This document shows, in pieces, positions 26,846 to 35,508 of a DNA stretch of 64,000 nucleotides; position 1 is the stretch's first letter, and the number at the start of each line of letters is the position of its first letter. Under the pieces are notes generated by a model that was given only the letters and a program-made list of their open reading frames with translations, was not told the DNA's origin and did no database searches. The position numbers and the translations under genes were made by a program. The stretch spans positions 5,518,001 through 5,582,000 of the forward strand of contig NZ_AP021875.1 of NCBI RefSeq assembly GCF_009688965.1. The letters run 5' to 3'. This stretch comes from Desulfosarcina widdelii (GTDB lineage Bacteria; Desulfobacterota; Desulfobacteria; Desulfobacterales; Desulfosarcinaceae).

Positions 26846-28131
26846 TCATGAGGCAAGGCGACGCTGAAGGACAGTGAGAGCAAAGCCGATTGTGCCCCTT
26901 CGTCTATCGTTTGCGAGTTGTTCGGCTCTATTGAACTCCTCGCGAACGTCTGTGACACGCTGATAAAGATCGGCCTCTCCATCGGAGAGTTCGTATTCGG
27001 CGGTGTAGGCTTTCCTTTCTGGAAACAGCGGACGACCATCGAACTTCAACAGGTCCTCCTTGATCATTCGACTCATCAGGTCGGATGCATTTATCGAATG
27101 AACACCATCCCGGAATTTTCCCTCAAATCGGTCGCCATCAACCAGAGCCATGAATAGTTGAAAATCTTCTTCCTTACCATTGTGCGGAGTGGCAGTTAAA
27201 AGCAGAAAATGCCTCGTCAGAGTGGGGAGTAGTTGTCCCAACTTGTAGCGTTTGGTTCGGCGAATCTCACCTCCCCAGAATGAGGTACTCATCTTATGGG
27301 CTTCGTCACAGACCACGACATCCCAATCAGTGGTCTTGAGTTTTTCTTGTGCATCCTCGTTGTGAGTGAGTTTATCGAGGCGGCAAATCGAGAGAGGATT
27401 CTCTGTGAACCAGTTCCCGGTCCGTGCCGCCTCATACTTGTCGTTCGTCATGATCTCGAAGGGCAAATGGAATCGTCGGCAAAGCTCGTCTTGCCATTGC
27501 TCGACTAAATTGTCCGGACAGACAATCAAACACCGTTGCAGGTCGCCGCGAGCGATCAGTTCTTTAATCAAAAGCCCTGTCATAATGGTTTTACCAGCGC
27601 CAAGATCATCTGCGAGCAGAAACCTAAGCGGCTGACGTGGTAACATCGATTCGCACACGGCTGTGATCTGATGTGGCAACGGATCGACAAGCGATGTATG
27701 CACTGCCAAGAGTGGATCAAAAAGGTACGCAAGGCGGAAGCGTTGCGCCTCGGATACAAGACGCAACAAATCCGCATTACCGTCAAAGCTCCAGGGTTTG
27801 CCGGATTCCAAGATTTCGAGATCGACTTCGCGATCCCTGTAGATCAGTTCGTTTGCCAGCTTTCCTTTGCTGTCCTTGTATGTGAGTTCTATGGCAACAG
27901 AGCCGATCCATGACACATCAACAACGGTGATAAACTTTTTCCTTCGGAAAACCCTCAGTGTTTGGTGAAGTGCATTCCGAAGGAAAAATTATTGAGAGGG
28001 CGGTGCTGTCAAATCTTCTGATGACCTGGCTGAGACCAGTGTCAAGTAATCTTCGTCCAGCGACAGATAAACCCATCAGGCATGATGCCTTTGACAGTCA
28101 CTCCGCGTTTTAGCTCTTCGAGTCGGGCCAT
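26846..28131 (-). pseudogene. SNF2-type (DUF3883-class) helicase, interrupted and truncated
   Basis: The N-terminal third of a large SNF2-like ATPase of the type found in defence and restriction islands. Codons 1-22 (MARLEELKRGVTVKG at the start) begin at 28131. The frame is then broken by a small insertion (27936-28065) and resumes in frame at 27928 (TVVDVSWIGSVAIELTYKD). Walker A is DDLGAGKT, the DEAH box is CDEAHKM and motif III is LLTATPHNGKEEDFQLFMAL. The sequence stops at LTVLQRRLAS, where intact relatives run on for hundreds of residues including helicase domain 2, so the 3' part is deleted. Its ATG overlaps the stop of the upstream HTH gene (TAATG), showing the original operon. Confidence 0.8.
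27936..28065. mobile_element. 130-bp palindromic insertion with 7-bp direct repeats
   Basis: This block splits the helicase gene. It is flanked by GATAAAC at 27929-27935 and 28066-28072. Removing the block and one copy restores a continuous frame reading PDGFITVVDVSWIG, which fits the protein family. One end is a strong inverted repeat, TTTTTCCTTCGGAA (27936-27949) and TTCCGAAGGAAAAA (27975-27988). A second imperfect hairpin (TGACCTGG...CCAGTGTCA, about 28021-28044) lies in the rest. There is no coding capacity and no clear terminal inverted repeats, so it is a MITE-like or REP-like non-autonomous element. Confidence 0.72.
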
Positions 28132-28364
28132 TATGTCTCTCGTTTCCTATTCTTAAAGGTCTCGTTAGCTGTTTCGGGCTCGTTTGCACCGCCGGTTCTC
28201 ACCCATTCGTCGATCTCTTCTTTTCTAAACTTCCAGAGTCGGCCTATCTTGTGCCCCGGCAGATTTCTTTCGCTTATCCACCTGTAAACGGTATCCCGCT
28301 TGATACCGAGATAAACCGCAATCTCATCTACGGAGAGCCATCGATCTTCCATCATTGTCTCCAC
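28131..28364 (-). CDS. Small excisionase/MerR-type helix-turn-helix DNA-binding protein
   Basis: A 77-residue protein with the helix-turn-helix of the excisionase family: LSVDEIAVYLGIKRDTVYRW, ISERNLPGHKIGRLWKF and KEEIDEWV. Such proteins bind DNA as recombination directionality factors or as simple regulators. It is the first gene of the operon that contained the SNF2 helicase (stop and start overlap as TAATG) and has its own sigma-70 promoter. It therefore looks more like a regulator of a defence operon than a phage excisionase. The basic C-terminal tail is disordered. Confidence 0.82.
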   Translation of the reverse strand: METMMEDRWLSVDEIAVYLGIKRDTVYRWISERNLPGHKIGRLWKFRKEEIDEWVRTGGANEPETANETFKNRKRET

Positions 28365-28481
28365 TCATTCCGAGCGTTATTGCCAATCTTCAAGACGGCC
28401 TCGAGTTGTTAGTTGATGGAACGGTCTGCACGGTTCGGCATACAATGCCCCATCCAGACAAACCAGCATAAACAAGGATAA

Positions 28482-28509
28482 AATATATCAGACGAACGCC
28501 CATTGTCAA
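28482..28509 (-). promoter_or_regulatory. Sigma-70-type promoter of the HTH/helicase operon
   Basis: On the minus strand TTGACA (plus 28504-28509) and TATATT (plus 28482-28487) are separated by 16 bases, about 118 bases upstream of the HTH gene. It lies between the last phage-cassette gene and the host gene, so the prophage-host boundary is probably close by. Confidence 0.65.
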
Positions 28510-28550
28510 GCCGTTTCTCCCAGTGTGATCCGTGTTTGTCCGACTTAGGC

Positions 28551-29111
28551 CTACTGAGTCTTGGGGGACCAGATGGAACGTCCGGTGAGGCTGGCTCGGT
28601 TTAATACGGAATTCACCCCAACATACAACCAACTCGGCAACGCCATGCCGTGCTCAATACATACCGGCACGAGGACCCGTCTGTAGAGGCTGGAGCCGCC
28701 CGGACGGAAGCCCTCCAGGCGGTCGATGGCGGGCAGGCGGGACTCAGGATCGTTGAAGGTGAGAAGCTCCCCGTACACGCGGCCCCAGTCGCCCGCTGTG
28801 GCGCTTTGCTGAGCCGGTTCGGGGTATGGGGCCGGCTGTTCGGAAAACCGCGCCTGTGTGGCCACGTCGGCCAAAGCGTCCGAGGTGCCATGGGCGAGGA
28901 CATCCCCGTCCGGGACCTGCAGGACGGGAATGCCTGAGTGCATTTCATAAAGGCGGCCGCGGACCACGGCTTCCCGGATATCCAGAACGCCCCGGCAAAA
29001 ACGGTCATGATTCCAGAAACCGCGCTTCAGGGTTCCGTAGACGAAGAGTCTCAGCATCCACTGAGTGTTCTCCTTCAGGGGTTCATCGGGGTTCACTGCA
29101 TGCTCTGTCAT
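28551..29111 (-). CDS. Gamma-glutamylcyclotransferase-like (AIG2/GGCT fold) protein
   Basis: A 186-residue GGCT-fold protein. The substrate loop FVYGTLKRG lies near residues 23-31, and the catalytic glutamate is in DRLEGF, followed by YRRVLVPV and WLYV. Family members release 5-oxoproline from gamma-glutamyl amines. Here it closes a four-gene cassette with an amidoligase and a glutamine amidotransferase, so it may cleave or edit a gamma-glutamyl linkage made by the ligase (inference). Its ATG overlaps the amidotransferase stop (ATGA). It is the last gene of the phage late transcript. Confidence 0.8.
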   Translation of the reverse strand: MTEHAVNPDEPLKENTQWMLRLFVYGTLKRGFWNHDRFCRGVLDIREAVVRGRLYEMHSGIPVLQVPDGDVLAHGTSDALADVATQARFSEQPAPYPEPAQQSATAGDWGRVYGELLTFNDPESRLPAIDRLEGFRPGGSSLYRRVLVPVCIEHGMALPSWLYVGVNSVLNRASLTGRSIWSPKTQ

Positions 29112-29890
29112 GGTGCTTTCCCCCTCTTTTCCTGGACGATGAACTCGAGAGACTCCCTCGAGAACTCCGTGAGAACCGCGTGCCTGAACACAATCATGCT
29201 CATGGCGGGAACAGACAGCTCCCGCCAGCCGCGCTCATCGGCCAGGACCGCGTCCAGGAAGGCCGGATCGGAGGCGTAGAGCACCGCCCGATGCTTTCGG
29301 TGGGTGCGGAGCCTGAGCGGTTTGTTCCCCTTGAGGACGAGGATGGTTTCAGGATCGAGCCGGGACGCGAGCACCGCTGTCATCTGGCCCCGGCAGCGCC
29401 GAAGCCGTTCTTTGAACCACTCGACATCCATCCGACCGCTCCGTGCAGCCCTGGCCGCCAGGCGGAAGAGCAGCTCGCTGTCCACTTCGGCGAAGCGCCT
29501 CAGTTTGAAACGGCGAAACAGGTAATCGGCGTTGTAGATGGTGCCGTTGTGGGTGCCGATGACGTCCCCGGCCCGGATCGGGTGGTTGTTGCGATTGACC
29601 CGTTCATCCCCTCGTGTCCGCCAACGTGTGTGGCCGAGCAGAACCGTTGTCCGGTTGTCGATGCCGGCAAGGACCTCGTGGAATGCCTTGTCGGTAACGA
29701 ACTGACCGGCGGAAACCGGCCTCTTGAAGAGGCGGTGCTCGCCGTCCCGATTGAGCCAGGCCACCCCGGTTGCGTGGGGCCCCCGGCTTTCGCTCAAGAC
29801 CAGCAGCCGGGTGAACAGCCAGGCGAGATGTTCCCGTTCCTCGACCCGTCGCCGTTTCTTGCCCAATATGACACCAGCCAGCCCGCACAT
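29108..29890 (-). CDS. Class II glutamine amidotransferase
   Basis: An Ntn-hydrolase glutamine amidotransferase of 260 residues. I place the start at MCGLAGVILG (29890), because the catalytic cysteine must become residue 1 after methionine removal. The upstream in-frame extension is an artefact. GHTRWRTRG, GTHNGTIYN and DSELLFRL supply the glutamine-binding and oxyanion residues in the usual order. No synthase domain is attached, so it likely feeds ammonia to a partner, here plausibly the amidoligase. The start overlaps the upstream stop (TGATG) and the stop overlaps the GGCT gene start (ATGA). Confidence 0.85.
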   Translation of the reverse strand: MCGLAGVILGKKRRRVEEREHLAWLFTRLLVLSESRGPHATGVAWLNRDGEHRLFKRPVSAGQFVTDKAFHEVLAGIDNRTTVLLGHTRWRTRGDERVNRNNHPIRAGDVIGTHNGTIYNADYLFRRFKLRRFAEVDSELLFRLAARAARSGRMDVEWFKERLRRCRGQMTAVLASRLDPETILVLKGNKPLRLRTHRKHRAVLYASDPAFLDAVLADERGWRELSVPAMSMIVFRHAVLTEFSRESLEFIVQEKRGKAP

Positions 29891-30393
29891 CAGGACTTCC
29901 CTCCGTCCGGTTCCACCACGAAGCCCCGGAAGACACCCTCGGCGTATTCCTTGGGGTGGGCTTCGATCCATCCCCCAGCTTCGCTGAAGTCGAGTTCCCG
30001 GGCGATCCGGGTCACCTCGGGGCGGTCGAGCATGTTGGTGAGACCCGAGAGTCGCACCGCGTCGATGCCCTGCCATACGACGGCGGGGACGGGTATCCGC
30101 ATGGGCGCGTCATCTTCGAGGACATCCGCCAGGCCGTGATCGATCAAGGCGGCGAGGAGGGAGTCGGCCTTCTCCTCGGGGCTGTCGCCTTTGACCATCA
30201 GGTCGATGCCCGCGAGCATCTTGGCGTTGCGCAGGAGCATGTCGATGTAGTCCTCGAAACTCACCTGGTCGGAAAACAGGGCCGCCCCCTTCATGGCCCG
30301 GACGATTTCAAGGGAGGTCTTCCCGGTGAACACCTCGCCTTCGCCCTCAAGGGGTTTCCCGGCGAGGTCGGTGTTCTTGATCAGCACTCTCAC
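29890..30393 (-). CDS. Unknown protein of the amidoligase cassette
   Basis: A 167-residue acidic protein that I do not recognise. It starts with a short beta-like stretch (MRVLIKNTDLAGKPL), then a mostly helical body (TSLEIVRAMKGAALFS, YIDMLLRNAKMLAGI, EEKADSLLAALIDHGLADVL). It begins with a GTG that overlaps the amidoligase stop (GTGA) behind a strong GGAGGT, and ends overlapping the amidotransferase start. The tight coupling suggests a functional partner, possibly the acceptor or substrate protein or a scaffold for the enzymes, but nothing in its sequence proves this. Confidence 0.6.
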   Translation of the reverse strand: MRVLIKNTDLAGKPLEGEGEVFTGKTSLEIVRAMKGAALFSDQVSFEDYIDMLLRNAKMLAGIDLMVKGDSPEEKADSLLAALIDHGLADVLEDDAPMRIPVPAVVWQGIDAVRLSGLTNMLDRPEVTRIARELDFSEAGGWIEAHPKEYAEGVFRGFVVEPDGGKS

Positions 30394-31388
30394 GGCGCAC
30401 CTCCTTCATCCGTCTCCGCGGTGCCGTTCCCTGAAAACGCCGGAGGCCGGGTTTGCGGCCCGGCCTCCGTGGGGAATTCCGCCTCGACGGCGGTTTGTGT
30501 TTCTGGTTTCGGTCTGCCTCGTTTGAACGCCGAGTCCCCCGGAAGCCCCGCGAGCAGGTGCTTGCGCGCGGTCTTGAACTCGTCGCCGATGAGTCCCAGG
30601 TGGAGCAGAAAAACCCTGAAGTCGTAGCGGGCGCTCTGAGGATCGAACCTGCGCTTGCGGCTCGATGCCGCGCGTCCGTTCAGGGCTTTGGCGGCCACGG
30701 CCAGAACCAGCTGGATATAGGCCCGCACCTTACCGGCGTGAAGCGTTCCCTCGAACCAGCGGAACTCGACGGTCCCCCGGTACCAGACGTTGTGCAGGTT
30801 CACACCGTGATAGCGGGATGAGTCGAAATGCTGGGGTCGGCGGTTGTGATAGCCGTACCAGATGCGGTTGAGCTGCTCCTTGGTCTTGGGCCGTCGGCGC
30901 TCGATCTTTCTGATCAGGTCTTCGCTCACCGGCTTGCTGTAGTTCCGCTGCCGGGTCTCGTTGACGCCCAGAGCGTTGAGGATGAGCGGCTCCTGCTTGT
31001 AGATGATCTTGGCCAGGTTGCCCAAGGTGCGGCCGTCGAATGCGATGGCGTCCACATGAATATGGATGCCGCATCGCTGGTCGATTTTGGCCCCGCAGCG
31101 GCGCACCGCCCGGATCACTTCCTGAAGGGTCGGGATGTCGGCGTAGGCAAGTACCGGGCTCACCACCTCGGCCCTCAGGTGGCCGGGAACATTGATGAGC
31201 GATCCGTCGGCGACGACCTTCCAGGTCCGGCCCTGTTCATCGGTGATCTCCCAGGGGTCGAAACCGGCCGGGCTCCCAACGTGGCGGACCTCGCCGCCCA
31301 CCACCGACTGGACGGCGCGGGCCACACGCTCGCGTGTCCGTTTGACGGTCTCGATCTCGATTCCGAAGTTGATTTGGCGTAAGTCCAT
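30390..31388 (-). CDS. Amidoligase family enzyme (glutamine-synthetase-like COOH-NH2 ligase)
   Basis: A 332-residue ATP-dependent amide-bond-forming enzyme of the amidoligase_2 type. Likely metal and nucleotide ligands are seen in order: FGIEIE (E11, E13), ADGSL (D61), AEVVSP (E74), GIHIHVD (H109, H111) and GTVEFRWFEGT (E208, R210). The last ~70 residues are proline-rich and probably disordered. Families of this type are predicted to ligate amino groups to peptides or small metabolites and are known to occur beside GGCT and glutamine amidotransferase genes, as here. AAGGAG precedes the ATG. What it modifies in a phage (virion protein, cell wall or a small molecule) is unknown. Confidence 0.85.
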   Translation of the reverse strand: MDLRQINFGIEIETVKRTRERVARAVQSVVGGEVRHVGSPAGFDPWEITDEQGRTWKVVADGSLINVPGHLRAEVVSPVLAYADIPTLQEVIRAVRRCGAKIDQRCGIHIHVDAIAFDGRTLGNLAKIIYKQEPLILNALGVNETRQRNYSKPVSEDLIRKIERRRPKTKEQLNRIWYGYHNRRPQHFDSSRYHGVNLHNVWYRGTVEFRWFEGTLHAGKVRAYIQLVLAVAAKALNGRAASSRKRRFDPQSARYDFRVFLLHLGLIGDEFKTARKHLLAGLPGDSAFKRGRPKPETQTAVEAEFPTEAGPQTRPPAFSGNGTAETDEGGAP

Positions 31389-31623
31389 GGATTCTCCTTG
31401 CTGTTCGTAAGCCCTTGTATCGCAAGGGTTTCTGCGTTGTGTTCACACACATACAGGCTTCTTTCCGAACAGAAAGCAAGGCGAATTCGACGGACATGCC
31501 GAAGATAAGCCATTGATATTCAATGACTTATGTACACGGAGCCGTAACCGGCGGAAACATCGGGATTTATAGGCTTTCCTGCAAAACGGGGTGGCTGGGA
31601 CCACTTCGAAAAAAGAACACCGA
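31389..31623. promoter_or_regulatory. Leader of the amidoligase cassette with two hairpins
   Basis: This 235-base gap is the longest in the phage fibre region. CCCTTG-TATCG-CAAGGG (31412-31428) forms a perfect stem-loop 25 bases before the amidoligase start. CATTGA-TAT-TCAATG (31511-31525) is a second perfect palindrome. The gap is more AT-rich than its surroundings, so the cassette may have its own control, but no clear -35/-10 pair was seen. Confidence 0.4.
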
Positions 31624-31890
31624 TCAGGTACTCTCAGTGTGATCCAAGCCCGAGTCCATCAGCTTTCGGTTGATACGCCGGGCTTCGGCTTCTTCTCTGT
31701 GAATGCGCGCCATGATTTTCGAGAAGGCCTCCGCCTCGTTCAGCGGCAAACCGAGTTCCTCCTCGATCCGCCTGAGCCTGGCGTCCAGGTTCTCGAGCAT
31801 GCGCAGGGTGTGATCCCGCAGCACGCCCTCGCGTTTTTCCTGCGGAGAGGGAATAAACTCGGTCAGTCCGCCTTGTTGTCTTACGATCAT
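31624..31890 (-). CDS. Small charged helical phage protein, unknown
   Basis: An 88-residue, strongly charged helical protein (MLENLDARLRRIEEELG, KIMARIHREEAEARRINRKL), probably a short coiled coil. A GGAGG site precedes its ATG. It lies 13 bases after the large fibre gene and before the amidoligase leader. It could be a small tail-fibre chaperone or attachment protein. I do not recognise the family. Confidence 0.6.
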   Translation of the reverse strand: MIVRQQGGLTEFIPSPQEKREGVLRDHTLRMLENLDARLRRIEEELGLPLNEAEAFSKIMARIHREEAEARRINRKLMDSGLDHTEST

Positions 31891-31903
31891 GGGTTTTCCT
31901 CCA

Positions 31904-34900
31904 TCAACTCAGGGTGGCCCCGAGGGTGTGAATCCGCGGGTAGACCAGGTTGTTGCCGGTCATCTCCGCTTTGTAGCGGACCTCGGTTCCGGTGGGGTCG
32001 GCGAACGTCCGGGTGAGCGTGTACTCGGTCCATTCCTGGTCGACCTCGCGTGTCGTTTCAATGGACATGGGCTCCCAGGTCGCGCCGCCGTCGTTGGAGG
32101 TGAACCAGTTCAGGGAGGTCCCGCTGGGGATGTTCATCTGCGTATAGACCTTGGTGGATTCCACTCCCTGGGTCAGCTCGTTCTCGCGGGAGATGTAAGC
32201 CCCGGTCGTGTTGTTCAGATGCCCGATCAGGTTCACGTCCTTGTAGTTCAATGCCGGTGAGTCGTTAATCGCGGTGCTTTCAAACAGTGCCCGCAGCAAC
32301 ACATCGTTTGCGATGTTCGGTAGGTTTTCCTCCTCCGCGGGCACGATAGCGTCCCAGGTGGTTCCACCGTCCGTGGAATATTCCCAGACGATGCCGGTTC
32401 CCTCCGGGATGGCCGAGTATTCATCGAGATTGAGCTCGCTGAACTGCGCGCCGGTGACGGGCTGGAATCGAACTTCGCCGGACGGCTGGAAATCGTATCC
32501 GTAAATCTTTACTGTGAGATCGGAACCGTTAAGCGGGGTCCAGGTCTCGGCGTTTGAGCTTTCCAGGAGCACACCCTGGGCATAGGTCTGCCGGGTGATG
32601 ACGCCGTTTTGCCCCATCTGCCCAAGCGTGGCGATGCGCACCCGATAATTGGTGCTGTTGGTGAGCAGCACGACGGCGTAGCTGGTGTTCGCCTCGGCGT
32701 AGAAGGGATCGTCGAAGGTGATCTTGGTTTCGCCACTCAGGTTGATCTCATCGGATGAGACCACCTTTTCGGCCAGCACCACTTCGTTGGGCAGACCGGT
32801 GGTTACCCCGCGGATCTGAACCGTCACCGGGATGGACGCGTCCTTTTGAGTGAAATGAGCGCCCACGGCCGAGACGACGCGGTTCTGCGTGAAACTGAAG
32901 GTCTGCGCCAGCGGATCGCGCCTGCGCCATCTCCATCTCCAACGCCACACGGTCCGAACAACCGGCACACGGATGATGCGCGGCGGCACTTGCTGGACGA
33001 TGGTCTGCCGCTGGACGATGGTGCGGTTCACCACGATGCGCTGGATGCGGGTGATCACCAGCGGGTCGTTGACCTGCAGGTTGGTCTGGGCCGAATAGGT
33101 GCCGTCGGTTACTTCGACGATCCGGTCGCCGTTGCGGACATTGGTTGGGATAACAAAGGATGCACTCACCCGTCCGGCAGAGTCAGCCGTGATGTTGGAG
33201 GCGACCACCTGACCGTCGCAGCGTACCGTGACCCCGGTGGCACTGGGCGTGAAATTGGAGCCGACCACGGCGATACCGGTCTGTCCTCGGCGTCCGATAT
33301 TCGGTGTGATCTCCACCGCTGCATCGGGCTTCTCAAAGACCGCGTAAGGGTTGATATTCTTCTCCTCGGACCAGTCGGCCTGTTCGATCAGGACCTCCTC
33401 CGTGCCGGGAAGCAGCACCAGGCTTCCTTTGAACAGCGCGTCACTTGCGCCCAGGTCGACTTCGAGCAGGTTGGGTGTGGAAACACGATCCGGCCCCACA
33501 AATTGACTCACACCGTCAATCCTGGCGCTCCATTCGCTGTGATAAACATCGGACTGGGCGTCATTGGAAAAATCGTCCGAGTAGACGCCTTTCTTGGTTT
33601 GCGCGTCCCGGTTCTGCAGCTCGTTGTTCATCTGGAACTGTGCGTCGTTGTATTTGAGGTCCTCCACGTCATCGATGATCTCGTGAATCTGGTCCATGGT
33701 GATGCGGGTCAGCCCGAAATTGATAATGCTCATCTCAACCGAGTTGGGCGGGCAGTCGACGCTGCAAAGCCCCAGTGTGCCCTCGGGCACAACCGGCAGT
33801 TTGGGGAAATCAGCCGGCGCGCCTTCCAGTCGTTTAATCTCACTGGTCGTGGCGTAGATAATGTCCTTGCGGCCCAGAAAGTAGTCGTAATCGACGCTGC
33901 AGTTTGAGCCGTCCACAGGGTCGTCGCCGAGCCCGGTTCGGCCGAAATTGACCAGGCTTAAGTTGCCAAGGGCTATCTGCACCGGTGACATGGTCAGACC
34001 GCTGGTATTGGATGCGGGTGGGTTGCCGCCGACGATCTCGTCCACGCCGTCATCCATATAGGTGGTGACCCCGGAAGCGACCTCTTTGAGAAGCTGAAAA
34101 TCGGCCCGGTCGGTATTCTGTGAACCTCGGTAGACGCGATAGCCGGTGGCTCCGTTGACCGGCAACCAGGACAGCTTGTTGATTTCACCGGCCAGGGTAT
34201 CGCGGGAAACGACCTTGGCAGGGTCATATTCGGTCTCGCCGGAAGCGTCCAGGACGGTGACTTGGTAGAAGTGTTCCCCAGCCCCAGGATGCCCCGATTC
34301 ACCGAACCAACCACCGTCTACATAATCCGTTCCTTTGATCATCTGCTTGGTATAGGTCCAGCGCACTGTGTAGGTAGTGCCGATGGCCGGTTCGCTGCCC
34401 GTTCCGAGCCAGTCCACATAATTTCCGGACTGCTGCCAGTCCACGCCTTCCTGAAATACGGTCGCGCCCTGGCTCACCTCGAGAATATCCACCACCGGAT
34501 TCGGTGCGAGCAGGTCTTCACCGCCTCCCACCGAGCCGCGAGTGATATTGGAGACAATCTCAACAATGGCCTCGACCTGGGAGCTTTCTTTCAATGGCGT
34601 GCTGTTGAGCGCATAGCGCCGGGTGCCGACGTTGTAGGTCTTCTGCTCGCCGCGCACCGATTTGGTGGCGACCGATTTGGGAACCATCGTGGTTGTCGGC
34701 AAGTCTTTCTGCAGGCGAAATCCCTGGATATAGGCCCGACCGGCGTTGGTGATCACCTCGACGTTATCGCTATCGCTGTCGCCGATAAAGCTGTCCAACC
34801 CATTGACCAGATAGCTGCCGGCTTGGTCAAAGGTTCGTTCAGCCAGGTTCTGGAGCAGCGAATTCAGTCCCTCCGCCGCAGCGAAGGAAAGCTGATCCTC

Positions 34901-35497
34901 AGTGATGGAAGAGACCGTGATGCGACTGCCGGGAATCGTCCCCAGGAGATCCCGGAGGTACATGTTGGACTTTTCCTGGACCGTGGCGGTGACATCGCCG
35001 GTTTCCCGGTCGAACTTGTAGATGGGGACGACTTTGCGCTCGAGAACGTTATTGGGCAGCGTCTCACCGCTCGTGTCATGGTCTTTCAGCGTCAGAACCC
35101 ATTTTTCACGCTCGGCGGTGGGCTCGCCCGTGGCCGGATTGATGAGCGCCGCATCCTGGTTGTAACCGTAGTTGTATTTGAGCAGCTCGACGTAAACATA
35201 GTCCACGCCCGATGTCTTGGCGGGATCATAGGTCAGCACCGTGCCGGGGACCTGCTCGATGTATCCTTCGACGTAGACGAAGCCTTCGGCCACGGTCAGC
35301 ACGTTGTCGGTGACCGACACCCCGAGCCCGCTGATGACCGCCCCCTCCTTGAAGAGCATGTCGGCGATCTTTTTGCGCTCGAGGTTGATGATCTCCTGCT
35401 GCTCGTTCAGTTCCGAGTCGAGCAGGTCGCGGTCCTGGTGGTAGCGGATCTGCTTATAGTTTTTTGTCGGGTCGAATGTATCGCGCGAGATGGACAT
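31904..35497 (-). CDS. Large tail/baseplate fibre protein with DUF4815-type N-terminus
   Basis: A 1,197-residue virion protein. The N-terminal ~560 residues match the DUF4815 pattern seen in myovirus baseplate/fibre proteins (YHQDRDLLDSELNEQQ, GSRITVSSITEDQL). A fibronectin-like insert (residues ~435-480, WLPVNGATGYRVYRG) and an IPT/TIG-like Ig domain (ITPNIGRRGQTGIAVVGSNF) follow. Then comes a striking WRWRWRWRRR run at about 848-857, leading into DPLAQTF. The last ~330 residues carry repeated beta-sandwich segments (WEYSTDGGTTWDAI, WFTSNDGGATWEPM) likely to bind carbohydrate or the host surface. Strong AGGAGG start. It probably determines adsorption. Confidence 0.8.
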   Translation of the reverse strand: MSISRDTFDPTKNYKQIRYHQDRDLLDSELNEQQEIINLERKKIADMLFKEGAVISGLGVSVTDNVLTVAEGFVYVEGYIEQVPGTVLTYDPAKTSGVDYVYVELLKYNYGYNQDAALINPATGEPTAEREKWVLTLKDHDTSGETLPNNVLERKVVPIYKFDRETGDVTATVQEKSNMYLRDLLGTIPGSRITVSSITEDQLSFAAAEGLNSLLQNLAERTFDQAGSYLVNGLDSFIGDSDSDNVEVITNAGRAYIQGFRLQKDLPTTTMVPKSVATKSVRGEQKTYNVGTRRYALNSTPLKESSQVEAIVEIVSNITRGSVGGGEDLLAPNPVVDILEVSQGATVFQEGVDWQQSGNYVDWLGTGSEPAIGTTYTVRWTYTKQMIKGTDYVDGGWFGESGHPGAGEHFYQVTVLDASGETEYDPAKVVSRDTLAGEINKLSWLPVNGATGYRVYRGSQNTDRADFQLLKEVASGVTTYMDDGVDEIVGGNPPASNTSGLTMSPVQIALGNLSLVNFGRTGLGDDPVDGSNCSVDYDYFLGRKDIIYATTSEIKRLEGAPADFPKLPVVPEGTLGLCSVDCPPNSVEMSIINFGLTRITMDQIHEIIDDVEDLKYNDAQFQMNNELQNRDAQTKKGVYSDDFSNDAQSDVYHSEWSARIDGVSQFVGPDRVSTPNLLEVDLGASDALFKGSLVLLPGTEEVLIEQADWSEEKNINPYAVFEKPDAAVEITPNIGRRGQTGIAVVGSNFTPSATGVTVRCDGQVVASNITADSAGRVSASFVIPTNVRNGDRIVEVTDGTYSAQTNLQVNDPLVITRIQRIVVNRTIVQRQTIVQQVPPRIIRVPVVRTVWRWRWRWRRRDPLAQTFSFTQNRVVSAVGAHFTQKDASIPVTVQIRGVTTGLPNEVVLAEKVVSSDEINLSGETKITFDDPFYAEANTSYAVVLLTNSTNYRVRIATLGQMGQNGVITRQTYAQGVLLESSNAETWTPLNGSDLTVKIYGYDFQPSGEVRFQPVTGAQFSELNLDEYSAIPEGTGIVWEYSTDGGTTWDAIVPAEEENLPNIANDVLLRALFESTAINDSPALNYKDVNLIGHLNNTTGAYISRENELTQGVESTKVYTQMNIPSGTSLNWFTSNDGGATWEPMSIETTREVDQEWTEYTLTRTFADPTGTEVRYKAEMTGNNLVYPRIHTLGATLS

Positions 35498-35508
35498 GGT
35501 TGTTCCTC

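Noticed and set aside
27929..28072. Reading the palindromic insertion as an integron attC site
   Set aside because: The GATAAAC/GTTTATC repeats do not fit the attC core pattern and there is no integron gene; a small insertion fits better.
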